Below, piece after piece: positions 20,826 through 32,261 of a stretch of DNA of 64,000 nucleotides (the first letter of the stretch is position 1; every line of letters begins with the position of its first letter). Source of the DNA: Brachionus manjavacas (taxonomy: Eukaryota; Rotifera; Eurotatoria; Ploima; Brachionidae); NCBI GenBank assembly GCA_019054805.1, contig JAHQIY010000012.1, positions 930,001 to 994,000 of the forward strand, written 5' to 3'. The notes beneath the pieces were generated by a model, which had not been told where the DNA came from, ran no database searches, and saw only the letters and a program-made list of their open reading frames with translations. The translations under genes were made by a program, and so were the position numbers.

Positions 20826-23800
20826 AAAAATGCACATTTTTCTCGATACGTATTTTTTATTCAAACTTTCTTCAGACTTTAGATATATATTACCCAGTCG
20901 AAACCGGTTGTTGTTGCAATTCATGGTAATTAGTCTTAAATGCATAAAAAAATTGAAGAAAAGGCGAATTTTTTAAAAAAAAAGAAAATTTAAAAAAATA
21001 AAATTTCAAATTTTAAGTTTTTGTTTTAACCCTTAACATATCTCAACTAAAAAACTATATTATGAAATAATTTAATTAAAATAACATTTTTCTTTAAAGG
21101 CAAAAGAGTTAATAGACTGTAAATAATTTGTGTCATTTTTTTAATGATTTTGATTTCAAATTAATAATTTACTGCTTTAGTTAAAATTGATTAAAATTGT
21201 ATGCTTTGGTCTAGTGTTGGTTGGCGGTTTCCAATAATCCATTTTTTTGTAGTAACAAGAATTTGGATGGAAAACGGATGATGTTCCCGGTAGCCCTACA
21301 ATTTTCTTCTGCAATTGCTTTAGCAGTGAAAGATCGAAAGATGATAGTTCAGGAATGGTGACTGGGGATGTTCACGGTTGTTGCCATATAGCAGTGTCAT
21401 TTAGACGGTGGCGGTCGCCGCAAAGTGGCATTTTTATATCTGTTGCTTAGAAAAATCAAAAAAAAAATTTATTTTTTTATGAAATATTTAAGATAGAATA
21501 AAAATTTTTAATTTTGAAAATATTAATAATATAAAATCAAATTTGACTTGATTTGCATAAAAAAATTTTAAAAAAATTTTTCATACTCGATTTTGCATAT
21601 TATTTTGGACTCAAAAAACAATCTGATTCTAATTTAATTCTTTTAATTTTTGCTTAGATTTGTTTAGGACTAAAAATTTTTTAAAATTTTGATTTTATAA
21701 AATTAAAAAATAAAAACAGACCATTTATTTTAAATAATAATTAATTTTTAAAAAGTTGTTTTTCATTGAGAAACGTCATTTTCTCCACAAGTTCCAAGTA
21801 TGCTGCCGTAAGGTTTTAAAAATTCAAATTCACCTTATTTAATATCCGAAAATTTTGAAATATTTATTTGTTCTTCTGTTTTATCAATCTGGTTTTCGAT
21901 TGAGATATCGTAGTCTCTTTGAAAAATTGACCATCATTCTTCATTTTTTAAACGATCTATCTTTTTTTAATTTAATTTATCTGCTGAATTATTTTGTTTT
22001 CAAGAACTTCAGGTTACACTTCAGGAATAGTTCTATACTAGTTTAATAAAATTATTTTTTTATATTTAATTTTTATGATTTAATTTTTATATTGCAAAGC
22101 AGACAAAAAACGGTTTCCATTTAAATTTTGGTTTATTTAAGACGAATTAAGTTCATTTCGATTAAGTAAATGACAGTTCTTACAGACCAAAAGCCTTTAT
22201 ATTCTGATAAACAGTACATGACGCTGATTATAAGTTGTTTATTTTATTCAGAGTTCCTAATTAAAATTAAAGTCCTTCAAAAAGTAAAATTACATAAAAG
22301 TCCAAGTCTGGAAAAATCAAAAAAGTACCACATAAAAGACTCTTACTTAATTTATGAATTTTTTAAAGACCATTCTAATTTAGGAACGATGCTTGATGAA
22401 GTTGAAAAGTCTGATTTACTCAGAAACGACTCGAGTAAAATTTTCAACTGGACTACAAATGGCTAAATTCTCTTATCTACACCAGAAAACATCAGAAACA
22501 ATAATCATCATTATGAATACCACATTGAAAATATGGTATTAATATTGTTGGTACAAGAGAAAGACTAAGGTATCACAAATTTGAAGACTAAGAGTGTACA
22601 ATTCACATGAATTCGTAAAAAAATCTTTAAAATTATTTTAAAAAAAAACAATAAATAAAAGTCTTTGACTCGGACTTTTGAAAAAAAAAGTCCGGACTTG
22701 TGACTTAAAAACAACTCTATTCTAAACAAAAAATCTGTAAATAGGATAATGATTTGAAAAAAATCAAATGGACCAAAATTCAAATTCAGACATCAATTGG
22801 GATTTAAAAATTTTAAATGAACATTTGAACAGATCTTGTGTATACTTTATTATGAATAATTTTGCAAAACAATATTAAGGAAAGTTTGGGAAATTTAAAA
22901 ATTTTTTAATTGAATCATTTAAAAAATATATAAAAATCAAAATTAATAATTTAAAAAAAATTTCACATTTACATTCAAATGTTAATTCAATTGAATTGGA
23001 AATAAGTTTATGCAATGAAAATTTCACGACTATTTGACTAGAACTTAACTAACTTTTTTGATTAAAAAAATTTGAATTAGATTAAATATTTTCTGTTTTG
23101 AGAGAAATTTGAAAAAAAAATTTAATCAACATGGACTCAAAGATTTTTTACAGATGCAAATGGGCCACAACACACAGGGGTAAACATGTTTTGGTCAGTA
23201 TGAAAAATTCCTCTGCATTTTAATCAAAGATTAATTTTTTTTAAGTAATAATTTTTGATAATAATAATCGAACAAGGTAAAACGAAAAAACCTAAAAGAT
23301 AAAAATAAAGAAAAAAATATGGCAAAATTATAATTTTATTTCAGAGAAAAAAACATAAAAAACATTAACCAAAATTAAAAAATTTTTTAATTTGTAAAAT
23401 TTAATTTCAGAGAAAAAACTAAAATATTATATAATATGGTGCAGCATAATTGAACGAGGGAATACGAAATAATTATAAGACCCAGTCTAATTTTCGCCTC
23501 ATTTTAATTAATTAAAGTCTTTTTATTAATTTTATGCTTTCTCTATTTTTATTTTTAATATTTATGTTTTTTTCTACTTCACTCATTATCATCAAAACTT
23601 AGAATTGCCAAACTTCAACAACTTTTGTATTTAATTAAATAGGTAAAATGATGAATAACGTTTCAACATTAAATTTGTTCTTTCATTTCAAAAAAAGTTA
23701 ATAAAAAGTTAAAGCAAATAACTTCATTTGACTAAAAGCTTGAAAATCCTTGGCTTTAGTTCTAAATTTTTAACTAGTTTGATTTAACAGATAAAAAAAT

Positions 23801-24148
23801 TTAATTAGTAAAATTTCTTTGATTTTCAACTAGAAATTTGATTTAAACTTTATGATAATTTTTGAAAACGATAAATTTTAAATGTTTATTCTTGCTAAAA
23901 CAAATGCAAATCAAAACTTTTAAAAAATTCTTCTAGTTTGGCTTTGAGCTTACAAAATTAATCATTATTTGTTTTTTATTGAATTACTAATTAATTTAAT
24001 GCGATCGTAAAGTTTATAAAATTTGTTTTCTGATTAGATAAAACTTCATCTCAATTTTTTGCAAAAGATTAGTTTAAATTATGCTTATTCAAAAATTTTA
24101 GTTTCTTATTCTAAACCAAAATCAAATTTTCAAATAATTTTTAGAATA
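20826..24148. other. 3.3-kb region with no convincing gene
   Basis: 21220-21440 is a GC-richer patch (blocks such as GTAGCCCTACAATTTTCTTC and GGTGGCGGTCGCCGCAAAG) that may be a transposase remnant, but no frame stays open. 22170-22466 holds a 98-codon ATG frame of low complexity that I do not trust. The rest is AT-rich filler. Confidence 0.35.
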
Positions 24149-24418
24149 ATGTCTCAACCACTGAAATGGATTAGTTCTGAGGACTCTAGCCACTATTTTG
24201 AGGAAGTAACGCCTCAAATGTGGACAGAGTACAAAAATGGGCAAAAACTACGAGACCTCCAGGTAGAATCCATGCTTCGGTGCTTTCCACCTATTGTCAA
24301 TTTGAAAACAGCCGATGACGTTAGAGTAAAAATTGTCAGAGAAAATGTTGTAACTGGAGATGATGAAAAAAATTACTGCACTGGAAACTGGTCATGTAAA
24401 TTCAATTCTTTTACATAG
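24149..24418 (+). CDS. short conserved-looking protein, unknown
   Basis: ATG 24149 lies 4 bp after an acceptor-like TTTTTAG, suggesting a preceding intron or spliced-leader site. The frame gives 89 residues starting MSQPLKWISSEDSSHYF, with WTEYKNG, MLRCFPPIVNLKTADDVRVK and ENVVTGDDEKNYC. Composition is balanced, unlike neighbouring noise, so I believe it is coding. A GTAAAT donor-like site at 24393 could end the exon earlier; joining to nearby AG sites would create a stop within a codon, so the protein is about 82-89 residues either way. AATAAA follows near 24511. No domain recognised; no signal peptide. Confidence 0.45.
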   Translation: MSQPLKWISSEDSSHYFEEVTPQMWTEYKNGQKLRDLQVESMLRCFPPIVNLKTADDVRVKIVRENVVTGDDEKNYCTGNWSCKFNSFT

Positions 24419-24729
24419 AATTTCACCTATATTAGAATTTTATTTAAGTTTTGATCGGTTTAGAAAAGAGCAAAGTTTCAGATGAACCTCAATAACTAGA
24501 AGAAACGAAGAATAAAATAGTTTTAAATTTAATAAATACTTTAACATTTACAGTTTAACAATTAAAGTAGATATATAAAAATACTTTTTTTTAATTTTAA
24601 TTTCAATGACCGAATTTATAGATTTGTCAAATAAAATTTGTTATTTATTCTAGTTAAAAATAGACTAAATTAAAAAAAATAAATTTAAAATTTTAATTAA
24701 AAATTGTTTGATTCCAATTATCGTCCGAT
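24419..24729. other. AT-rich 3' flank
   Basis: No feature beyond the AATAAA of the upstream small gene. Confidence 0.35.
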
Positions 24730-25090
24730 TTAATAGACATGCAGAATAATGGAATCCCTTGTCCGTGACTCAATAATGTCGCATTTATGCGCAAATAGAT
24801 TACTTGCTCCGCAACAGCACGGATTTGTTCCATAGATCATTATCGCGCCTGATTTTAAGTTCGGTTCACAGTCGGCTCATGCCGCATCAAAAGCTTACCA
24901 AGTTCTAGGAATGCTAAAAAATACATTCGTGTCTAGGGATGTGGAAATATGGGACTTCACTATATCGCACCTTCATTCGGACTTTTTCAAGGGTGTCGTA
25001 TCTTCAGAGATATTGACGCCCTTGAAAAAGTCCAAAGAAGAGTAACTAGAGTCCCCACAGCTTTGAAAGGCATAAGTACATGATTAACAA
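24730..25090 (+). mobile_element. CR1-like LINE remnant with internal deletion
   Basis: First MESLVRDSIMSHL and LAPQQHGFV (RT fingers, as in the copy at 15480-17060). Then, after a deletion, KFGSQSAHAASKAYQVLGML and a block recalling ...LEKVQRRVTR..., the post-RT region. Several stops. Confidence 0.6.
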
Positions 25091-25930
25091 AGTGTGTTCG
25101 TCTTTTTTCACTAAAATTTATTTTTTTATCTATTATTCTTTAATTCACTTATCCCTTACCTTTAACTAAACCCTTGTCCTTATCGGATTAGGAAGAAATA
25201 AATTGCTCAATTACCAATATTTGATGAATAGTTTAATACAAATACTAATTTTTAAAATGCAGAAGAATTCTTTTTTAGGAACGGTTCATTTAAAAAGACT
25301 TAAATTAGCATATTCAATCTATCAAGTAAGTAAACAACAAATGGCCTCAAGTAAATGAGCCAACGCTATAGATAAACAAATAAAAAAATGTGAATTCATC
25401 CTTTCTTTAAAAGACCAGGAAGATTTAAAAGTAAATGTCCTTAATTAAACAATTTGTATTTTTTAACTCAAAAATATTTGATCTCATTTATCTTGTAATG
25501 CATCAATTTATCTTTAGAAAATGAAAATTTAATAATTCTATCAAATAAAATCCAAAAAAGGAAAATTGTGTTTTTCAAAGCTTCTCAAATTTTGATTTTA
25601 AATTATTTTAAGCGTTTTTTAAGACATTATAGATTGACTTTACATTTCCCGTTCATATTTATCCGATTCATCTTTTATTTTAATATTTATTTATTTATTT
25701 TCTAAATAAATTCGAGGAGGACCTCAGGCTGCTCAGAATGGAACTTAGTCCTTCTTTTTAGCCCAGCGTTAGTAAATAAAATGAGTTAAATGAAAATTTT
25801 TCTAATAAAATAAAATAAGTTTATGGTTTTTAGTTAATAGATTTTTATGTAGAAACTATTGATTTGAAGTCTAAGTAGAGCGAAGTAAACTTAGCGTTTT
25901 TATTTTAATAAAAATGAAATAAAAAGAAAT
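25091..25930. other. repeat-rich spacer, possible LINE 3' end
   Basis: 25710-25770 (GGACCTCAGGCTGCTCAG, then GAATGGAACTTAGTCCTTC) resembles, in the opposite orientation, 34180-34230. Both look like LINE 3'-UTR fragments. No gene. Confidence 0.3.
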
Positions 25931-25992
25931 TTTTAGATAGCAATTACACAATGGGGTTAGGTCTTGAATTTATCTTGATTCGAAACCATCTT
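25931..25992 (+). repeat. tRNA-derived SINE fragment, copy 2
   Basis: TAGCAATTACACAATGG (A-box-like, 25938-25954) and TTGATTCGAAACC (B-box, 25975-25987); same family as 15056-15115. This copy has the better B-box. Confidence 0.55.
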
Positions 25993-26059
25993 TTTTTTCT
26001 TCCACCAGTCTGACAATCAATGAAATAGAATGACTCAGCCCTGACATATATCTAAAAAT

Positions 26060-26400
26060 GGGGTCTAAAACCAAAAACATTAGGTAATCTTTACAAACCT
26101 TTGATAGGATCAATCTTGGATTATACTTTTCCTTGTTTAAATTCATTCTCAGAAACTAACATAAAAAAAATTCAAGTTATTCAGTGAGAGAAGCTTGAAT
26201 TTTTGGATGTCCAAAGAAGATGTAATGCGTGGTGGTCATTGATGGAGATATCTGCATTTAGTTGGTATTCATAAGATTAGATTAAAAGGAATCGATCCTC
26301 CATTAATAGCTAAATCAGTTCCAATCGGACAAAAAAGAAAGAGAGACAGGTCCACTGGTCAAATTCTTTATTCTCTTAAATCAAATTAACAAATATTCTG
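26060..26400 (+). mobile_element. LINE post-RT fragment and AT-hook-like tail
   Basis: 26107-26190 can be read as SILDYTFPCLNSFSETN and a following IQVIQ, matching SILDYYFPCLNTLSE in the LINE at 47174-47810. 26285-26388 reads PPLIAKSVPIGQKRKRDRST before a stop, similar to MULE C-termini with an AT-hook. Both are decayed, so this is a patchwork of two element types. Confidence 0.4.
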
Positions 26401-27083
26401 GATTTTAATGACAATCGTTTTATTAATGAGATATGAACTCTCCAAATCATTCAATTTTTTAGTTGGGAAAAAATTAAGAAACGGCTAAAAGTTTTCTTTT
26501 TTTTTAGACCCAAGATTTAAATTAATAAAGATGATTGTTAATCAGTCAAACTTCTTCTTCAAACATCTCTGGTAAGACCAAAATCATTAGAAAGAAAACT
26601 CGAATGGAAATTATAAAGAATAAGCAATATAATCCAAAAATTATTTTTATTTTAATCTTAGAACACAGAATTTGACCGACAAAAAATTGTCTCAAAATTT
26701 AATCCTTAAAATGACAATTGAAAATCAAAATAGAGAATAAAAAAACCAAGCGTTTCTTAACTTTTTCAAAATGCTGCAGAAAAAAAGAGGTAAACCGGCT
26801 GGCATAAAAAAAAAAAAGATCAATAAATCTAACACATTCAACGTTGATTTAATTGACATGAATCTGCTTATTCTCCTACTAACTCGAATTGATTGTCTTT
26901 AACTAGATCGTTTGACGAAATCGTAGACTCTAAAAACAAATGGAAACGAAAAAAAACTAAATTGAATAATAATTATTGAATTCAAAAGAAAATAAAAGAA
27001 TTTAACAATTAAAATTAAATTTATCATAAGCTCTTCTTATGTCAAATCCCGCTCATTTTAAATATTACAAAATTAATATTTAA
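26401..27083. other. decayed repeat DNA
   Basis: 26780-26830 encodes KKRGKPAGIKKKK, another AT-hook-like tail (compare the MULE tails), in a short frame. Otherwise AT-rich with no gene. Confidence 0.3.
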
Positions 27084-28105
27084 TATTTCCTTTGTGAGAA
27101 TAATAATTATTTATGGTTAATTATCCGTCCATTGGCAAGGGAATTTCGTTCATGGGTGGAGTGGTTGCATGTCCATAAAGTTCACAATCCACAAGTCCAA
27201 ACCACTTATGCCTTCCTAAGATTCGTCAACTCGAATATCCATCCAATAGTGGTTCAAAGATTGAATGGACTAAGTCATCGAGGCCGAGAACTCAACGTAA
27301 AAATTAACCCTATACCGACTCCAGCTCATCGTATAAATCCGGAACATACGCCGAGAGTTCAGACCCTAATAAACGAACTACAGTCGAAAGAGGATGAGTG
27401 GGAGCTAGAACGTTGGAAGCTTATTGACGAAATGAGTAATTTGGAAAAGCAATTAGAGCAAACCACCAAATATGCCACTCAGTTGGAAAGTCAAATTCAG
27501 CAACATCACGAAAACCCAGTGGATGGTCAAATTAAAAATATGGAAACACAAATAAAAATTAAAGAAGATACCTTTAAAAGATGGAAAAGTAGAGGTCTTA
27601 ATCGTATGGTACAGCACTCTGAAGCCAACTTGGAGAAATTAAAAGAGAAACTAGCAGCTAAATTGGAGTAAGCCATGACCGTCACTGATTTAAAAGCGGA
27701 GTTTTTGGAAGCTTCCGAAATTTGTCGGGTACTATCGGAAGACAAGGAAAGATTAGAGAGTGAGTTGGACGAGTTACGGATTAGAAATGAGCAATTGAGT
27801 CAAAGGTACAGCGAGGTTAAATCCCAATTATCGATTAAAGACCATCAGATGTGTGCGCAAAAGGAACATTTACAATCCGCAATTCAGAGAGTCGAGCAAT
27901 CGGAGGAGGAGAATGAGGAGTTGCGTGGTCGCGTAGAACAAGAGGAGCCGTTGAAGTGTCCGGTCTGTCTTGAGGTCTGCACAAGTGAGCGCAGGGCAGT
28001 TGCCCTATTCTGTTCTTACATGTTGTGTAGCCTGTGTCATCAGCGACTTGTAGAGCTCGACAGTAGCTCACTCTGCCCAATGTGTCGAGGAGTTGAAATA
28101 ACAAA
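27084..28105 (+). pseudogene. RRM / coiled-coil / RING-finger gene, broken
   Basis: One reading frame is open from 27084 except for a single TAA at 27669-27671, three bases before ATG 27675; the frame does not change. The first part resembles the second half of an RRM (TTYAFLRFVNSN, then VVQRLNGLSHRGRELNVKIN). A long charged coiled coil follows (about 27360-27930), then a C-terminal RING (CPVCLEVC...CSYMLCSLC...CPMCR). In the RING, the metal-binding His of the usual C-x-H is Tyr (TAC, one transition from CAC). GC content and codon use are higher than the neighbours, so it may be a retrocopy or a transferred gene. No ATG precedes the RRM part; an upstream exon is missing or lost. The 3' end is cut by the MULE at 28106. 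The stop, the lost zinc ligand and the insertion argue for a pseudogene; readthrough is less likely. Confidence 0.6.
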
Positions 28106-29868
28106 GGCTTATATTTATCTTAGTACCAAAAAATAATTATTTAGAACCAAAAATTAATTATTTTTAATACCAAAAAATAAAAATAAAAAATAATTATCTT
28201 AAAACCAGAATTAATTGCCTTTGAACTAAATAAAATCAATTAGTACCAGATTTTTTTAATAAGAAATTTAACTAATTTACTTGCTTTTATCTGACATAAT
28301 GTACTTAATTAATAATTTAATGTACTTAATACATATGACACTTATTATACTCACCTATACATCTCACAAAAATAATATAAATTCCCAAGTACTCAATAAA
28401 TAAATCTTTACAAAATTAATCCAAAAGCAATAATAAAAAAATAAAAATAATAAAACTCAATATGTCAAATGAACAAGACCAAGACTCTGCTTCTTCATCT
28501 ACCTCTGTTTTACAACGTCAAGAAACAAATCAAGACGATACTGATAATGATATTAGTATCGAAGAAAGTCCCACAAAAGCATTAAGAGGTAATAACAGAG
28601 TTTATGAAGAACTATGTACTTATGAAACGTTCAATGAATTTACTAAAGAATTGATTGATAGTAACATTGACGATAATAATTGGACAAAGAAATATACTTT
28701 TTATCACAATGGTTTGGTGAATATACAATCGGCTGGTATGAACGGTACGCTGAAGGTTATCCAAGTACAAATAACGCTTTAGAATCCACAAACAATGTAA
28801 TAAAAGAAGCAGGTACATTCAGAAATAGAGTTGCTTTAAGAGAATTTAAAGAAATAATAGAAAATATTATAAACAACTGGTCAAGAGATCGAGATCCAAC
28901 ATACTATTATTATATACAACTACTATTAAGTTCAATTTGAAGCCAAATGTTTTATTACCGGACTGGACATCAGGATTTGTTTGGTGTAGATTAAACAAAA
29001 GAGTAATAAAATATACATTTGATAACAAGCTTCTATTTCTCGTCGCTTCAACTAAAAATACAGAAGAAGCAAATAAACAGAAATGTAAACACTTTTTAGA
29101 AGCTACTCAAAATTGGTCAACGTTCGATCAATACAATCATTGGAACTATTCAATTAAATACTTAGAAATAAACTTTGACTCATGGGAATTAAGCAAATGT
29201 TCATGTCACTCCTGGCAAAAGACTTATTTATGTAAACATGTGGTTGGTGTTTCAAATATTCTAAGGTTGAATGTGTTTCCAGCAGTCGACATACCAGTGG
29301 AGGGTATCAGAAAAAAGGGCAGACCTAAAAAAGCACCAGCTTTAACTCGTAATTCTGTTGTTCCTATGTTCGATTTCAATATAAATGTCCAAGATAATAT
29401 AATCGAAAATCAATCAATGGAATTTAATGTTCAACAAGATCTTATTGAAATTATTCATAGATAGAAAATCGATTACAATTACAATCTCCAAACATACCGC
29501 TTGAGTTTCAAGTAGATACAGTATTGACAAGTATTGATAATCAACCAGCAAAAAAAAAGAGAGGACGTCCAAAAACAGTTATAGAAGAAGACGGTGTTGT
29601 ACAACCATTAAAAAGAGCAAAAGGTCGTCCAAAAAAAAACAATTAATGATAATAATTGAAAAATAAAAGATAATATATAAAATATAATTGTTTTTTTTCT
29701 TATCTTATGTTAATTTTTTATTTTTAAATTTTTTATTTTTGGTATTAAATAATTATTTTTTAGTATTTTATTATTTCTTATGGAATTTGTCTGATTATTT
29801 TTTGGTATTAATAATAAATATTTTTGATTCTAAATAATTATTTTTTGGTACTAAGATAAATATAAGCC
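28106..29868 (+). mobile_element. Mutator-like element (MULE) with TIRs and 9-bp TSD
   Basis: A 1763-bp element. Terminal inverted repeats begin GGCTTATATTTATCTTAG at 28106 and match the reverse complement ending at 29868 for about 75 bp (one difference in the first 45). Flanks AATAACAAA (28097-28105) and AATAGCAAA (29869-29877) form a 9-bp duplication with one change, the size typical of Mutator. It carries a transposase remnant with a SWIM zinc finger and AT-hooks, and is inserted near the 3' end of the RING gene. Confidence 0.85.
28462..29646 (+). pseudogene. internally deleted MULE transposase
   Basis: Three frames in series. 28462-28782 starts MSNEQDQDSASSS and reaches DDNNWTKKYTFYHN (N-terminal part). 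28680-28940 carries WYERYAEGYPSTNNALESTN (end of the catalytic domain). 28937-29464 carries the SWIM finger CSCHSWQKTYLCKHVVGVSN and GRPKKAPALTRNS. A last shifted stretch to 29646 has two AT-hooks (KKKRGRPK and AKGRPKKNN). The expected middle with most of the DDE residues is missing: the N-terminal part jumps to the TNNALES block near 28705. The copy cannot encode an active transposase and is probably mobilised only in trans. Confidence 0.75.
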
Positions 29869-29877
29869 AATAGCAAA

Positions 29878-30902
29878 TTGTTTGCATTTATTCTGATTTC
29901 AAAGGCTATTCACCTCTTCATTGAGGGAAAGGTATGTTATAACCCAAGTTTAATGTTATATTAAATTTGAGTTAATATAGTAGTTACAACCAGTTACAAC
30001 TTCTATATTAACAATTACATATGTTATTATTTTCTTGTCATAATATTCTTAAATAAGTGTTTGTTTTTCACTTATTGGTTTCAAAAGGATAATAAACAAA
30101 AGCCACGTTTATTACAATATCATTTGTTTTTTTTGTATTTGAGAAAAATAAATATGAAGAACATTATTTTATTATAGCAAAGAATCAAAATATTATGGCA
30201 CCCAAAATTACATCTAAAATAAAACTAATTTTAGTTTAATATTTTATTAATTTTTATCAAATATCGCTTTTTAAAATAAATTTTTTTTTAATTCTATTTT
30301 TTCTCTGGATTTTTGTTTTTGATCTGATATAGCCTTAGTTAGGTGCAAACAAATTAATTTTTTCAATCACAAATCTGACATATTTCGAAATTTTTTGTTT
30401 CTTAAACGACTAAAATTCTTTAAAAAAAATTAGAGAAAATTTTTTTTCAATATTGTCTTTTGCGATCACACCTAATTAAATTGAAAATACTAATCTAATG
30501 AACGCATATCGACTTATTTAAGATCGTTTCTTAGATTCATCCTTTGGATTGTAAGTTTAACCGAAAATTTTTGTTTTTTTTATTTCAATAAAACGAAATG
30601 AAGGCGGTAAAATAAAAAAAAAAAAAAAGCATTTTCAATTTCAATTTTATTTAATAGGAAACCCTTAAGGTTTCACAAATTCTAAAGCGTTATAATACTT
30701 AAAAGTTTAAATAAAAAAAGCTTTATATTCTGGTGTTAAGTTTAATTGATTTTTTTATTTTTTTTTCACCTTTTTAGCGAGTACAGCTGAAAAAAAAACA
30801 AAGCAAATCTTTAAAAATTTATTTAATTTAAAAAATTATAAATAAGTCTAACTTTTAGCGTTTAAAAATACTAAAATCTACTCAATTCTACACAAATAAA
30901 AT
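29878..30902. other. AT-rich intergenic and 3' UTR of IF gene
   Basis: Contains the displaced 3' flank of the RING gene (the reading frame would run on for about six codons to a TGA) and the downstream region of the minus-strand intermediate filament gene. No other feature. Confidence 0.35.
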
Positions 30903-32261
30903 CTAATGATTATATCTATTTTGTAGCTCACGATTTACTATACTCTCAAGGACTTGTTTCAGACCTTCTTTGTTGTCCGAACCATCCAACAAATCATGAT
31001 ATCTCTTTATCTCGTCCTTTAAGTTGGTATTATTCTTCACAAGCTCGTCCAAATTCTCTTTCAGGTCTTTAATTTGGTTGTTCAAATCGGCAATTTCGAT
31101 TTCCTTGGCCCTAATCGCATCTTTCGCCTCCTCCTCTTCTCTTTCTTTCAGCTCTTCAAGCTCGCGTATCTTGGCTTCCAAGTCCCTCAGTTTATCTTTT
31201 AAATTGGCAATCTGGCGACGCTGCTCTTGCAAACTCTTAGTCAGCTTTTTCTCCTCTTGATTTATGACCAACATGTCAGTATTTTCTGGTCTCTTCTTCT
31301 TCAAAAACACTGTCTGAATCTTGATGTCGTGCTGTAGTTTGAATTCGCTGCGTCGCTCATTACTAACCTTCTCAAACTCGCTTCTAATCTGGCGTATTGC
31401 CTGAGCCAAATCGGTTCTAAAGTCTTTGCTAGTGTCCGGTCTTAGATCGGACAATGTTTTCTCTCTGAGATCGTTTAGTCGAATCTCATGAATTTTTTTA
31501 ACATACTGATACTCTTCTTTCAGTTCGTCCTTCTCTCCTTCAAGCTGCACTCGCCTCAAGGTTTCATAGTCCAACTCGCTTGATACCCGCTTGATCTCTT
31601 CCAAGTACCTGCCAGTCTCGTTTTTGTAGCGCTGGGCCTGATTGTCCAAGTTGGCCAAGCGACGCTTAGTCAGACTGATGTCGGCCTCGGTGCTCGCCAA
31701 CTGCTGGCAAAGTTCGTCAATCTTTTTCTCATCCTGCACGTTAGTTTGGTACAAGTCTTGGAATTTTTTTTTCATGTCCTCAGCCTCTAGTTCGCTCTGT
31801 CTGGCCTTCATCTCACACTTGGCTTTGTCCTGTTTGGTGTCGTCAATCAGTTTTTCTGCCTCCTTGATCTCATTCTGGTACATGTCACGAATTTTGTCCG
31901 ACTCATTGGGCTTGCTCTTCAACAACTGGGACTCGAGGCTCAGCTTTTTGTTGTGCGTTTCCAGAAAGTGAACATTCTCGATGTAGCCGGCAAACTTGTC
32001 ATTTAGTTTGGCGAGCTCGCGCGACTCATGGTCCCTCTCGTTTTGGAAGGCGCGCACATTCGAATTTTTGATACTGATGGGAATTTCGTTGAATGACGAG
32101 CTGCGCTGAACCACGGTGACCACGCGTCTGATCGGATAGGCATAGTTGGGCGCGGCGCGGTACGGAAAATGGTTGAAGCGGATGACTCGCGGCCTAATGT
32201 ACGAGTAGTAGTTGGGCCTTGACACAATGTCGTCTAGTGAAGAAGCCGACTGAATGCTCAT
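30903..32261 (-). CDS. intermediate filament protein (cytoplasmic type)
   Basis: A 452-residue intronless frame. Head (about 1-70): basic and aromatic, RPRVIRFNHFPYR. Coil 1A begins near residue 73 with the family motif ESRELAKLNDKFAGYIENVH, followed by heptad-rich coil 1B and coil 2, rich in K/E/R. The rod ends with the helix-termination consensus: NLKDEIKRYHDLLDG near residues 410-425. The tail is only about 25 residues: no lamin Ig domain, no CaaX box and no nuclear localisation signal, so it is a short-tailed cytoplasmic filament protein rather than a lamin. Expected role: mechanical filaments in epithelium or syncytial tegument. GC content is clearly higher than the flanks, consistent with strong expression. 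Start at ATG 32261, first Met of the frame. Confidence 0.9.
   Translation of the reverse strand: MSIQSASSLDDIVSRPNYYSYIRPRVIRFNHFPYRAAPNYAYPIRRVVTVVQRSSSFNEIPISIKNSNVRAFQNERDHESRELAKLNDKFAGYIENVHFLETHNKKLSLESQLLKSKPNESDKIRDMYQNEIKEAEKLIDDTKQDKAKCEMKARQSELEAEDMKKKFQDLYQTNVQDEKKIDELCQQLASTEADISLTKRRLANLDNQAQRYKNETGRYLEEIKRVSSELDYETLRRVQLEGEKDELKEEYQYVKKIHEIRLNDLREKTLSDLRPDTSKDFRTDLAQAIRQIRSEFEKVSNERRSEFKLQHDIKIQTVFLKKKRPENTDMLVINQEEKKLTKSLQEQRRQIANLKDKLRDLEAKIRELEELKEREEEEAKDAIRAKEIEIADLNNQIKDLKENLDELVKNNTNLKDEIKRYHDLLDGSDNKEGLKQVLESIVNRELQNRYNH

Noticed and set aside
21855-22046. 63-codon frame
   Set aside because: Low-complexity; no domain and no supporting signals.
22170-22466. 98-codon ATG frame
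   Set aside because: The opening TVLTDQKPLY recalls a retroelement RNase H motif, but nothing around it supports this; composition is noise-like.
27669-27677. Bicistronic or overlapping-gene arrangement (TAA GCC ATG)
   Set aside because: Both parts are in the same frame and form one domain series, so a nonsense change in one gene is simpler.
28937-29464. SWIM-finger protein as a host gene
   Set aside because: It lies between MULE inverted repeats and continues the transposase frame, so it is element-encoded.
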